Assembly (NCBI RefSeq): GCF_004210375.1
Contig: NC_134825.1
Location: forward strand, 4,216,001-4,280,000
From: Tachypleus tridentatus
Lineage: Eukaryota; Arthropoda; Merostomata; Xiphosura; Limulidae
DNA: 64,000 nucleotides
Direction of reading: 5' to 3'
Below the pieces are notes generated by a model, which was not told where the DNA came from, searched no databases, and saw nothing but the letters and a program-made list of their open reading frames with translations. A program made the position numbers and the translations under genes. Positions within the stretch are counted from its first letter, which is position 1. Every line of letters starts with the position of its first letter. This document shows, in pieces, positions 39,493 through 55,200 of this stretch.

Positions 39493-42400
39493 TTTACAAC
39501 AACAATACAAGATGAAGCTTTACAACAACAATACAAGAGTGCTTTACAACAACAATACAAGAGTGCTTTACAACAACAATACAGAACATGAAGCTTTACA
39601 ACAACAGTACAAGAGTGCTTTACAACAACAATACAGAACATGAAGCTTTACAACAACAGTACAAGAGTGCTTTACAACAACAATACAAGAGTGCTTTACA
39701 ACAACAATACAGAACATGAAGCTTTACAACAACAATACAAGAGTGCTTTACAACAACAATACAAGAGTGCTTTACAACAACAATACAAGAGTGCTTTACA
39801 ACAACAACAATACAAGAGTGCTTTACAACAACAATACAGAACATGAAGCTTTACAACAACAACAGTACAAGAAGTGCTTTACAACAACAATACAAACAAG
39901 AGTGCTTTACAACAACAATACAGAACATGAAGCTTTACAACAACAACAAGAGTGCTTTACAAACAACAATACAAGAGTGCTTTACAACAACAATACAAGA
40001 GTGCTTTACAACAACAATACAGAACATGAAGCTTTACAACAACAGTACAAGAGTGCTTTACAACAACAATACAAGAGTGCTTTACAACAACAATACAGAG
40101 AGAAGCTTTACAACAACAATACAAGAGTGCTTTACAACAACAATACAGAACATGAAGCTTTACAACAACAGTACAAGAGTGCTTTACAACAACAATACAG
40201 AACATGAAGCTTTACAACAACAGTACAAGAGTGCTTTACAACAACAATACAGAATATGAAGCTTTACAACAACAGTACAAGAGTGCTTTACAACAACAAT
40301 ACAAGAGTGCTTTACAACAACAATACAGAACATGAAGCTTTACAACAACAATACAAGAGTGCTTTACAACAACAATACAAGAGTGCTTTACAACAACAAT
40401 ACAAGAGTGCTTTACAACAACAATACAGAACATGAAGCTTTACAACAACAGTACAAGAGTGCTTTACAACAACAATACAAGAGTGCTTTACAACAACAAT
40501 ACAAGAGTGCTTTACAACAACAATACAGAACATGAAGCTTTACAACAACAATACAAGAGTGCTTTACAACAACAATACAAGACCATGAAGCTTTACAACA
40601 ACAATACAAGAGTGCTTTTACAACAACAATACAAGAGTGCTTTACAACAACAATACAAGATGAAGCTTTACAACAACAATACAAGAGTGCTTTACAACAA
40701 CAATACAGAAGTGAAGCTTTACAACAACAGTGAGAACATGAAGCTTTACAACAACAATACAAGAACAAACAACAATACAAGAGTGTTTTTTACAACAACA
40801 ATACAAGAGTGCTTTACAACAACAATACAAGAGTGCTTTACAACAACAATACAAGATGCTTTACAACAACAATACAAGAGTGCTTTACAACAACAATACA
40901 AGAGTGCTTTACAACAACAATACAGAACATGAAGCTTTACAACAACAGTACAAGAGTGCTTTACAACAACAATACAGAACATGAAGCTTTACAACAACAG
41001 TACAAGAGTGCTTTACAACAACAATACAAGAGTGCTTTACAACAACAATACAAGAGTGCTTTTACAACAACAATACAAGAGTGCTTTACAACAACAATAC
41101 AAGAGTGAAGCACAACAACAATACAAGAGTGCTTTACAACAACAATACAGAACATGAGTGCTTTACAACAACAATACAAGAGTGCTTTTACAACAACAAT
41201 ACAAACATGAAGCTTTACAACAACAATACAAGAGTGCTTTTACAACAACAGTACAAGAGTGTTTTACAACAACAATACAGAACATGAAGCTTTACAACAA
41301 CAGTACAAGAGTGCTTTACAACAACAATACAAGAGTGCTTTACAACAACAATACAGAACATGAAGCTTTACAACAACAATACAGAACATGAAGCTTTACA
41401 ACAACAGTACAAGAGTGCTTTACAACAACAATACAGAACATGAAGCTTTACAACAACAGTACAAGAGTGCTTTACAACAACAATACAAAAGTGCTTTACA
41501 ACAACAATACAGAACATGAAGCTTTACAACAACAGTACAAGAGTGCTTTACAACAACAACAACAAACAATACAAGAGTGCTTTACAACAACAATACAGAA
41601 CAACATGAAGCTTTACAACAACAGTACAAGAGTGCTTTACAACAACACAGAAGATGAAGCTTTACAACAACAATACAAGAGTGCTTTACAACAACAATAC
41701 AAGAGTGCTTTACAACAACAATACAAGAGTGCTTTACAACAACAATACAAGAGTGCTTTACAACAACAATACAGACACATGAAGCTTTACAACAACAATA
41801 CAAGAGTGCTTTACAACAACAATACAGAACATGAAGCTTTACAACAACAGTACAAGAGTGCTTTACAACAACAATACAAGAGTGCTTTACAACAACAATA
41901 CAAGAGTGCTTTACAACAACAATACAGAACATGAAGCTTTACAACAACAATACAAGAGTGCTTTACAACAACAATACAAGACCATGAAGCTTTACAACAA
42001 CAGTACAAGAGTGCTTTACAACAACAATACAGAGAAGCTTTACAACAACAATACAAGAGTGCTTTACAACAACAATACAAGAGTGCTTTACAACAACAAT
42101 ACAGAGAGTGCTTTACAACAACAATACAAGAGTGCTTTACAACAACAATACAAACATGTGCTTTACAACAACAATACAGAACATGCTTTACAACAACAAT
42201 ACAAGAGTGCTTTACAACAACAATACAGAACATGAAGCTTTACAACAACAATACAAGAGTGCTTTACAACAACAATACAAGAGTGCTTTACAACAACAAT
42301 ACAAGAGTGCTTTACAACAACAGTACAAGAGTGCTTTACAACAACAATACAAGAGTAGCTTTACAACAACAGTACAAGAGTGCTTTACAACAACAATACA

Positions 42401-43033
42401 GAACATGAAGCTTTACAACAACAATACAAGAGTGCTTTACAACAACAATTTACAACAACAATACAAGAGTGCTTTACAACAACAATACAAGAGTGCTTTA
42501 CAACAACAATACAAGAGTGCTTTACAACAACAATACAAGAGTGAGTGCTTTACAACAACAATACAAGATGTGCTTTACAACAACAATACAAGAGTGCTTT
42601 ACAACAACAATACAGAACATGAAGCTTTACAACAACAAGCTTTACAACAACAATACAAGAGTGAAGCTTTACAACAACAGTACAAGAGTGCTTTACAACA
42701 ACAATACAAGAGTGCTTTACAACAACAATACAAGATGTTTTACAACAACAATACAAGAGTGTTTTACAACAACAATACAAGACAACAACAATACAAGAGT
42801 TTTACAACAACAATACAGAACACAACAGTGCTTTACAACAACAATACAGAACATGAAGCTTTACAACAACAGTACAAGAGTGCTTTACAACAACAATACA
42901 AGAGTGCTTTACAACAACAATACAACAACAGTACAAGAGTTTTAAACAACATGAAGCTTTACAACAACAATACAAGAGTGCTTTACAACAACAATACAGA
43001 ACATGTAGCTTTACAACAACAGTACAAGAGTGT

Positions 43034-43061
43034 TTTACAACAACAATACAGAACATGAAGC
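43034..43061. repeat. Example of the 28-bp satellite form (type B)
   Basis: Core TTTACAACAACAATACA followed by the tail GAACATGAAGC. The tail contains ATGA, an ATG and a TGA sharing two bases. Its end joined to the next TTT makes AAGCTT. This form recurs every few copies throughout the array. Confidence 0.95.
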
Positions 43062-43085
43062 TTTACAACAACAGTACAAGAGTGC
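43062..43085. repeat. Example of the A-to-G satellite form (type A')
   Basis: 24 bp with the core TTTACAACAACAGTACA, a G at position 13, and the plain tail AGAGTGC. It follows a type B copy directly here, as it does in most of its occurrences. Confidence 0.93.
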
Positions 43086-43253
43086 TTTACAACAACAATA
43101 CAAGAGTGCTTTACAACAACAATACAAGAGTGCTTTACAACAACAATACAAGAGTGCTTTACAACAACAATACAAGAGTGCTTTACAACAACAATACAAG
43201 AGTGCTTTACAACAACAATACAAGAGTGCTTTACAACAACAATACAAGAGTGC
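43086..43253. repeat. Homogeneous run of seven plain 24-bp copies (type A)
   Basis: Seven perfect consecutive copies, starting every 24 bp from 43086. This is among the longest unbroken runs I counted. A similar run of seven lies at 44555-44722, also straight after a type B and type A' pair. Confidence 0.93.
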
Positions 43254-46200
43254 TTTACAACAACAATACAAGACATGAAGCTTTACAACAACAATACAAG
43301 AGTGCTTTACAACAACAATACAAGAGAAGCTTTACAACAACAATACAAGAGTGCTTTACAACAACAATACAAGAGTGCTTTACAACAACAATACAAGAGT
43401 GCTTTACAACAACAATACAAGAGTGCTTTACAACAACAATACAGAACATGAAGCTTTACAACAACAGTACAAGAGTGCTTTACAACAACAATACAAGAGT
43501 GCTTTACAACAACAACAAAGAACAAGAGTGCTTTTACAACAACAATACAAGAGTGCTTTTACAACAACAATACAGAACATGAAGCTTTACAACAACAATA
43601 CAGAAGATGAAGCTTTACAACAACAATACAAGACAACAACAATACAAGAGTGCTTTACAACAACAATACAGAACAAGAGTGCTTTACAACAACAATACAA
43701 CAACAACAATACAGAAGCTTTACAACAACAATTTTACAACAACAATACAAACAGTGCTTTACAACAACAATACAGAACATGAAGCTTTACAACAACAATA
43801 CAAGAGTGCTTTACAACAACAATACAGAACATGAAGCTTTACAACAACAGTACAAGAGTGCTTTACAACAACAATACAAGAGTGCTTTACAACAACAATA
43901 CAAGAGTGAAGCTTTACAACAACAATACAAGAGTGCTTTACAACAACAATACAAGAGTGCTTTACAACAACAATACAAGATTTTACAACAACAATACAAG
44001 AGTGCTTTACAACAACAATACAAGAGTGCTTTACAACAACAATACAGAACATGAAGCTTTTTACAACAACAGTACAAGAGTGCTTTACAAACAACAATAC
44101 AACAACAATAACATGAAGTGCTTTACAACAACAATACAAGAGTGCTTTACAACAACAATACAGAACATGAAGCTTTACAACAACAGTACAAGAGTGCTTT
44201 ACAACAACAATACAAGAGTGCTTTTACAACAACAACAATTTACAACAACAATACAAGAGTGCTTTACAACAACAATACAAGAGTGCTTTACAACAACAAT
44301 ACAAGAGTGCTTTACAACAACAATACAAGAGTGCTTTACAACAACAATACAGAACATGAAGCTTTACAACAACAATACAAGAGTGCTTTACAACAACAAT
44401 ACAAGAGTGCTTTACAACAACAATACAAGAACAATACAACAACATACAAGTTTTTTTACAACAACAATACAAGAGTGCTTTACAACAACAATACAAGAGT
44501 GCTTTACAACAACAATACAGAACATGAAGCTTTACAACAACAGTACAAGAGTGCTTTACAACAACAATACAAGAGTGCTTTACAACAACAATACAAGAGT
44601 GCTTTACAACAACAATACAAGAGTGCTTTACAACAACAATACAAGAGTGCTTTACAACAACAATACAAGAGTGCTTTACAACAACAATACAAGAGTGCTT
44701 TACAACAACAATACAAGAGTGCTTTACAACAACAACAATACATGAAGCTTTACAACAACAGTACAAGAGTGCTTTACAACAACAATACAAGAGTGCTTTA
44801 CAACAACAATACAAGAGAAGCTTTACAACAACAGTACAAGAGTGTTTTTTACAACAACAATACACAACAACAGAGTGCTTTACATCAACAATACAGACCA
44901 TGAAGCTTTACAACAACAGTACAATAGTGCTTTACAACAACAATACAGAACATGAAGCTTTACAACAACAGTACAAGAGTGCTTTACAACAACAATACAA
45001 GAGTGTTTTACAACAACAATACAAGAGTGCTTTACAACAACAATACAAGAGTGCTTTACAACAACAATACAAGAGTGCTTTTTACAACAACAATACAAGA
45101 GTGCTTTACAACAACAATACAAACATGAAGTGCTTTACAACAACAATACAAGAGTGCTTTACAACAACAATACAGAGATGAAGCTTTACAACAACAATAC
45201 AAGAGTGCTTTACAACAACAATACAAGAGTGCTTTACAACAACAATACAAGAGTGCTTTACAACAACAATACAAGAGTGCTTTACAACAACAATACAAGA
45301 GTGCTTTACAACAACAACAATACAAGAGTGCTTTACAACAACAATACAAGAGAAGTTTTACAACAACAATACAAGAGTGCTTTACAACAACAATACAAGA
45401 GCTTTACAACAACAATACAAGAGTTTTACAACAACAATACAAGAGTGCTTTACAACAACAATACAGAACATGAAGCTTTACAACAACAACAACAAGAGTG
45501 CTTTACAACAACAATACAAGAGTGAAGCTTTACAACAACAGTACAAGAGTGCTTTACAACAACAATACAACAACAACAATACAAGAGTGCTTTACAACAA
45601 CAATACAAGAGAAGTTTTACAACAACAATACAGAGATGTGCTTTACAACAACAATACAAGAGTGCTTTACAACAACAATACAAACATGAAGCTTTACAAC
45701 AACAATACAAGAACATGCTTTACAACAACAATACAAGAGTGCTTTACAACAACAATACAAGAGTACAACAACAGTACAAGAGTGAAGCTTTACAACAACA
45801 ATACAAGAGTGCTTTACAACAACAATACAAGAGAGTGCTTTACAACAACAATACAAACAGAAGCTTTACAACAACAATACAAGAGTGCTTTACAACAACA
45901 ATACAGAGTGTGAAGCTTTACAACAATACAAGAGTGCTTTACAACAACAATACAGAACATGAAGCTTTACAACAACAGTACAAGAGTGCTTTTACAACAA
46001 CAATACAGAAACATGAACAAGAGTGTTTTACAACAACAATACAAGAGTGCTTTACAACAACAATACAAGAGTGCTTTACAACAACAATACAGAGAAGCTT
46101 TACAACAACAATACAAGAGTGCTTTACAACAACAATACAGAACATGAAGCTTTACAACAACAGTACAAGAGTGCTTTACAACAACAATACAAACATGAAG

Positions 46201-49200
46201 CTTTACAACAACAGTACAAGAGTGCTTTACAACAACAATACAAGAGTGTTTTACAACAACAATACAAGAGTGCTTTACAACAACAATACAAGAGTGCTTT
46301 ACAACAACAATACAGAACATGAAGCTTTACAACAACAGTACAAGAGTGCTTTACAACAACAATACAAGAGTGCTTTACAACAACAATACAGAACATGAAG
46401 CTTTACAACAACAGTACAAGAGTGCTTTACAACAACAATACAAGAGTGCTTTACAACAACAATACAAGAGTGCTTTACAACAACAATACAAGAGTGCTTT
46501 ACAACAACAATACAAGAGTGCTTTACAACAACAATACAAGAGTGCTTTACAACAACAATACAGAACATGAAGCTTTACAACAACAAGAGTGTTTTACAAG
46601 AGTGTTTTACAACAACAATACAAGAGTGCTTTACAACAACAATACAAGAGTGTTTTACAACAACAATACAAGAAGCTTTACAACAACAATACAAGAGTGC
46701 TTTACAACAACAATACAGAACATGAAGCTTTACAACAACAATACAAGAGTGCTTTACAACAACAATACAAGAGTGAAGCTTTACAACAACAATACAAGAG
46801 TGCTTTTACAACAATACAGAACATGAGCTTTACAACAACAATACAAGAGTGCTTTACAACAACAATACAAGAGTGCTTTACAACAACAATACAAGAGTGC
46901 TTTACAACAACAATACAAGAGTGCTTTACAACAACAGTACAAGAGTGCTTTACAACAACAATACAAGAGTGCTTTACAACAACAATACAGAACATGAAGC
47001 TTTACAACAACAGTACAAGAGTGCTTTACAACAACAATACAAGAGTGCTTTACAACAACAATACAGAACATGAAGCTTTACAACAACAGTACAAGAGTGC
47101 TTTACAACAACAATACAAGAGTGAAGCTTTACAACAACAATACAAGAGTGCTTTACAACAACAATACAAGAGTGCTTTACAACAACAATACAAGAGTGAA
47201 GCTTTACAACAACAGTACAAGAGTGCTTTACAACAACAACAAGAACATGAAGCTTTACAACAACAGTACAAGAGTGCTTTTACAACAACAATACAAGAGT
47301 GCTTTACAACAACAATACAAGAGTGCTTTACAACAACAATACAAGAGAAGCTTTACAACAACAATACAAGAGTGCTTTACAACAACAATACAGAACATGA
47401 AGCTTTACAACAACAATACAAGAGTGTTTTACAACAACAATACAACAACAACAGTACAAGAGTGCTTTACAACAACAATACAAGAGTGCTTTACAACAAC
47501 AATACAGAACATGAAGCTTTACAACAACAATACAAGAGTGCTTTACAACAACAATACAGAACATGAAGCTTTACAACAACAGTACAAGAGTGCTTTTTAC
47601 AACAACAATACAAGAGTGCTTTACAACAACAATACAGAACATGAAGCTTTACAACAACAATACAAGAGTGTTTTACAACAACAATACAAGAGTGAAGCTT
47701 TACAACAACAATACAAGAGTGCTTTACAACAACAATACAGAGAAGTTTTACAACAACAGTACAAGAGTGCTTTACAACAACAATACAGAACATGAAGCAA
47801 CAACAACAGTACAAGAGTGCTTTACAACAACAATACAAACAGTGCTTTACAACAACAATACAAGAGTGCTTTACAACAACAATACAAGTGCTTTACAACA
47901 ACAATACAAGAGTGCTTTACAACAACAATACAAGAGTGCTTTACAACAACAATACAAGAGAGTGCTTTACAACAACAATACAAGAGTGCTTTACAACAAC
48001 AATACAAGAGTGAAGCTTTACAACAACAATACAAGAGTGCTTTACAACAACAATACAGAACATGAAGCTTTACAACAACAGTACAAGAGTGCTTTACAAC
48101 AACAATACAGAACATGAAGCTTTACAACAACAGTACAAGAGTGCTTTACAACAACAATACAAGAGTGCTTTTACAACAACAATACAAGAGTGCTTTACAA
48201 CAACAATACAAGAGTGCTTTACAACAACAGAACAAGAGTGCTTTACAACAACAATACAAGAGTGCTTTACAACAACAATACAAGAGTGCAACAACAATTT
48301 TTACAACAACAATACAAGAGTGCTTTACAACAACAATACAAGAGTGCTTTACAACAACAGTACAAGAGTGCTTTACAACAACAATACAAGAGTGAAGCTT
48401 TAACAACAACAAGAGTGTACAAGAGTGCTTTACAACAACAATACAGAACAGAAGCTTTACAACAACAGTACAAGAGTGTTTTACAACAACAATACAAGAC
48501 AACAACAATACAAGAGTGCTTTACAACAACAGTACAAGAGTGCTTTACAACAACAATACAGAAACATGCTTTACAACAACAGTACAAGAGTGCTTTACAA
48601 CAACAATACAAGAGTGCTTTACAACAACAATACAAGAGTGCTTTACAACAACAATACAAGAGTGCTTTACAACAACAATACAAGAGTGCTTTACAACAAC
48701 AGTACAAGAGTGCTTTACAACAACAATACAGAACATGAAGCTTTACAACAACAGAGTGCTTTTACAACAACAATACAAGAGTGCTTTACAACAACAATAC
48801 AAGAACATGAAGCTTTACAACAACAATACAAGAGTGCTTTACAACAACAATACAAGAGTGCTTTACAACAACAATACAAGAGTGAAGCTTTACAACAACA
48901 ATACAAGAGTGCTTTACAACAACAATACAAGAGTGAAGCTTTACAACAACAATACAAGAGTGCTTTGAAGCTTTACAACAACAATACAAGAGTGCTTTAC
49001 AACAACAATACAAGAACATGAAGCTTTACAACAACAGTACAAGAGTGCTTTACAACAACAATACAAGAGTGCTTTTACAACAACAATACAAGAGTGCTTT
49101 ACAACAACAATACAAGAGTGCTTTACAACAACAATACAGACAACAACAAGCTTTACAACAACAACAAGAGTGTTTTTTACAACAACAATACAACAACAAC

Positions 49201-52200
49201 AATACAAGAGTGCTTTACAACAACAATACAAACATGTGCTTTACAACAACAATACAAGAGTGCTTTACAACAACAATACAAGAGTGCTTTACAACAACAA
49301 TACAAGAGTGCTTTACAACAACAATACAAGAGTGCTTTACAACAACAATACAAGAGTGCTTTACAACAACAATACAAGAGTGCTTTACAACAACAATACA
49401 GAACATGAAGCTTTACAACAACAGTACAAGAGTGCTTTACAACAACAATACAGACAAGACAACAACAATACAAGAGTGCTTTACAACAACAATACAAGAG
49501 TGCTTTACAACAACAATACAAGAGTGCTTTACAACAACAATACAAGTGAAGCTTTACAACAACAATACAACAACAATACAGAGTGCTTTACAACAACAAT
49601 ACAAGAGTGCTTTACAACAACAATACAGAGAGTGCTTTACAACAACAATACAAGAGTGCTTTACAACAACAATACAAGAGTGCTTTACAACAACAATACA
49701 GACATGAAGCTTTACAACAACAGTACAAGAGTGCTTTACAACAACAATACAGAACATGAAGCTTTACAACAACAACACAGTACAAGAGTGCTTTACAACA
49801 ACAATACAAGAGTGCTTTACAACAACAATACAAGAGAAGCTTTACAACAACAATACAAGAGTGCTTTACAACAACAATACAAGACAACAACAATACAAGA
49901 GTTTTACAACAACAATACAAGAGTGCTTTACAACAACAATACAAGAGTGCTTTACAACAACAATACAAGAGTGCTTTACAACAACAATACAAGAGTGCTT
50001 TACAACAACAATACAAGAGTGCTTTTACATGAAGCTTTACAACAACAGTACAAGAGTGCTTTACAACAACAATACAAGAGTGAAGCTTTACAACAACAAT
50101 ACAAGAGTGCTTTACAACAACAATACAAGAACAACAACAATACAAGAGTGCTTTACAACAACAATACAAGAGTGCTTTACAACAACAATACAAGAGTGCT
50201 TTACAACAACAATACAAGAGTGCTTTACAACAACAATACAAGAGTGCTTTACAACAACAATACAAGAGTGCAGTTGCTACAACAACAATACAGAACATGA
50301 AGCTTTACAACAACAACAAGAGTGCACAACAACAATACAGAACATGAAGCTTTACAACAACAATACAAGAGTGCTTTACAACAACAATACAAGAGTGCTT
50401 TACAACAACAATACAAGAGTGCTTTACAACAACAATACAAGAGTGCTTTACAACAACAATACAAGAGTGCTTTACAACAACAATACAAGAGTGCTTTACA
50501 ACAACAATACAGAACATGAAGCTTTACAACAACAGTACAAGAGTGCTTTACAACAACAATACAGAACATGAAGCTTTACAACAACAGTACAAGAGTGCTT
50601 TACAACAACAATACAAGAGTGCTTTACAACAACAATACAAGAGTGCTTTACAACAACAATACAAGAGTGCTTTACAACAACAATACAGAGAAGTGCTTAC
50701 AACAACAGTACAAGAGTGCTTTTACAACAACAATACAGAGAGTGCTTTACAACAACAATACAAGAGTGTTTTACAACAACAATACAGAGAGAAGCTTTAC
50801 AACAACAATACAAGAGTGTTTTACAACAACAACAAGAGTGCTTTACAACAACAATACAAGAGTGAAGCTTTACAACAACAGTACAAGAGTGCTTTACAAC
50901 AACAATACAGAACATACAAGAGTGCTTTACAACAACAATACAAGAGTGCTTTACAACAACAATACAAGAGTGCTTTACAACAACAATACAAGAGTGCTTT
51001 ACAACAACAATACAAGAGTGCTTTACAACAACAATACAAGAGTGCTTTACAACAACAATACAAGAGAAGCTTTACAACAACAATACAAGAGTGCTTTAAC
51101 AACAACAATTTACAACAACATGAAGAGTTTTTACAACAACAATACAACTTTACAACAACAATACAAGAACATGCTTTACAACAACAATACAAGAGTGCTT
51201 TACAACAACAATACAAGAGTGCTTTACAACAACAATACAACAACACAACAACAGTACAAGAGTGCTTTACAACAACAATACAGAACATGAAGCTTTACAA
51301 CAACAATACAAGAGTGCTTTACAACAACAATACAAGAGTGCTTTACAACAACAATACAAGAGTGCTTTACAACAACAATACAAGAGTGCTTTACAACAAC
51401 AATACAAGAGTGCTTTACAACAACAATACAAGAGTGCTTTACAACAACAGTACAAGAGTGCTTTACAACAACAATACAGAACATGAAGCTTTACAACAAC
51501 AATACAAGAGTGCTTTACAACAACAGTACAAGAGTGCTTTACAACAACAATACAGAACATGAAGCTTTACAACAACAATACAAGAGTGCTTTACAACAAC
51601 AATACAAGAGTGCTTTACAACAACAATACAAGAGTGCTTTACAACAACAATACAAGAGTGCTTTACAACAACAATACAAGAGTGCTTTACAACAACAATA
51701 CAAGAGTGCTTTACAACAACAATACAAGAACAACAATGTGCTTACAACAACAATACAAGAGTGCTTTACAACAACAATACAAGAGTGCTTTACAACAACA
51801 ATACAAGAGTGCTTTACAACAACAATACAGAACAAGAAGTGTTTTACAACAACAATACAAGAGTGCTTTACAACAACAATACAAGAGTGAAGCTTTACAA
51901 CAACAATACAAGAGTGCTTTACAACAACAATACAAACAGTGCTTTACAACAACAATACAAGAGTGCTTTACAACAACAATACAAAAGTGCTTTACAACAA
52001 CAATACAAGAGTGCTTTACAACAACAATACAAGAGTGCTTTACAACAACAATACAGAACATGAAGCTTTACAACAACAGTACAAGAGTGCTTTACACAAC
52101 AACAACAACAATACAACAACAGTACAAGAGTGCTTTACAACAACAATACAGAAGAAGCTTTACAACAACAATACAAGAGTGCTTTACAACAACAATACAA

Positions 52201-55200
52201 GAGTGCTTTACAACAACAACAACAACAGTGAGAAGCTTTACAACAACAGTACAAGAGTGCTTTACAACAACAATACAAGAGAAGCTTTTACAACAACAAT
52301 ACAAGAGTGCTTTACAACAACAATACAGAACATGAAGCTTTACAACAACAATACAAGAGTGCTTTACAACAACAATACAAGAGTGCTTTACAACAACAAT
52401 ACAGAACATGAAGCTTTACAACAACAGTACAAGAGTGCTTTACAACAACAATACAAGATGAAGCTTTTACAACAGAGTGCTTTACAACAACAATACAAGA
52501 ACACAACAACAATACAAGAAGTGCTTTACAACAACAATACAAGAGTGCTTTACAACAACAATACAAGAGTGCTTTACAACAACAATACAAGAGTGTTTTA
52601 CAACAACAATACAAGAGTGCTTTACAACAACAATACAAGAGTGCTTTACAACAACAATACAAGAGTGCTTTACAACAACAATACAAGACAACAACAATAC
52701 AACACAAGAGTGCTTTACAACAACAATACAAGAGTGTTTTACAACAACAATACAAGACAACAACAATACAAGCTTTACAACAACAATACAAGAGTGAAGC
52801 TTTACAACAACAATACAAGAGTGCTTTACAACAACAATACAAGATGTGCTTTACAACAACAATACAAGAGTGCTTTACAACAACAATACACAAGAGTGCT
52901 TTACAACAACAGTACAAGAGAGTGTTTACAACAACAATACAAACATGAAGCTTTACAACAACAATACAAGAGTGCTTTTACAACAACAATACAAGAAGCT
53001 TTACAACAACAATACAAGAGTGCTTTACAACAACAATACAAGAGTGCTTTACAACAACAATACAAGAGTGCTTTACAACAACAATACAGAACATGAAGCT
53101 TTACAACAACAGTACAAGAGTGCTTTACAACAACAATACAAGAGTGCTTTACAACAACAATACAAGAGTGCTTTACAACAACAATACAAGAGTGCTTTAC
53201 AACAACAATACAAGAGAAGCTTTACAACAACAGTACAAGAGTGCTTTACAACAACAATACAAGTGCTTTACAACAACAATACAAGAGTGTTTTTTACAAC
53301 AACAATACAAACATGAAGCTTTACAACAACAATACAAGAGTGCTTTACAACAACAATACAAGAGTGCTTTACAACAACAATACAAGAGTGCTTTACAACA
53401 ACAATACAAGAGTACAAGAGTGCTTTACAACAACAATACAAGAGTGTTTTTACAACAACAATACAAGAGTGCTTTACAACAACAATACAAGAGTGCTTTA
53501 CAACAACAATACAAGAGTGCTTTACAACAACAATACAGAACATGAAGCTTTTCAACAACAATACAAGAGTGCTTTTACAACAACAATACAGAGAGTGCTT
53601 TACAACAACAATACAAGAGTGTTTTACAACAACAATACAAGCTTTACAACAACAATACAAGAGTGCTTTACAACAACAATACAAGAGTGCTTTACAACAA
53701 CAATACAAGAGTGCTTTACAACAACAATACAAGAGTGTACAAGAGTGCTTTACAACAACAATACAAGAGTGCTTTACAACAACAATACAAGAGTGCTTTA
53801 CAACAACAGTACAAGAGTGCTTTACAACAACAGAACAAGAGTGCTTTACAACAACAATACAGAACATGAAGCTTTACAACAACAGTACAAGAGTGCTTTA
53901 CAACAACAATACAAAACATGAAGCTTTACAACAACAGTACAAGAGTGCTTTACAACAACAATACAAGAATGCTTTACAACAACAATACAGAGAAGCTTTA
54001 CAACAGAGTGCTTTACAACAACAATACAAGAGTGCTTTACAACAACAATACAGAACATGAAGCTTTACAACAACAGTACAAGAGTGCTTTACAACAACAA
54101 TACAAACATGAAGCTTTACAACAACAGTACAAGAGTGCTTTACAACAACAATACAAACAGTGCTTTACAACAACAATACACAAGAGTGCTTTACAACAAC
54201 AATACAGAGAAGTTTTACAACAACAATACAAGAGTGCTTTACAACAACAATACAACAACAACAATACAAGAGTGCTTTTACAACAACAATACAGAGCTTT
54301 ACAACAACAGTACAAGAGTGCTTTACAACAACAATACAGAACATGAAGCTTTACAACAACAGTACAAGAGTGCTTTACAACAACAATACAAACATGAGTG
54401 CTTTACAAACAACAGTACAAGAGTGCTTTACAACAACAATACAAGAGTGCTTTACAACAACAATACAAGAGTGCTTTACAACAACAATACAAGAGTGCTT
54501 TACAACAACAATACAAGAGAAGCTTTACAACAACAATACAAGACATGAAGCTTTACAACAACAATACAAGAGTGCTTTACAACAACAATACAGAACATGA
54601 AGCTTTACAACAACACAAGAGTGCTTTACAACAACAATACAAGATGACAGTTTTTACAACAACAATACAAACATGAAGCTTTACAACAACAATACAAGAA
54701 GTGCTTTACAACAACAATACAAGAGTGCTTTACAACAACAACAAGAGTGCTTTACAACAACAATACAAACAGTGCTTTACAACAACAACAGACAAGAGTG
54801 CTTTACAACAACAATACAAGAGTGCTTTACAACAACAATACAACAGAGTGCTTTACAACAACAATACAAACAGAAGCTTTACAACAACAGTACAAGAGTG
54901 TTTACAACAACAATACAAACAGTGCTTTACAACAACAATACAAGAGTGCTTTACAACAACAATACAAGAGTGCTTTACAACAACAATACAAGAGTGCTTT
55001 ACAACAACAATACAAGAGTGCTTTACAACAACAATACAAGAGTGAAGCTTTTACAACAACAATACAAGAGTGCTTTACAACAACAATACAAGAGTGCTTT
55101 ACAACAACAATACAAGAGTGCTTTACAACAACAATACAAGAGTGCTTTACAACAACAATACAAGAGTGCTTTACAACAACAATACAAGAGTGCTTTACAA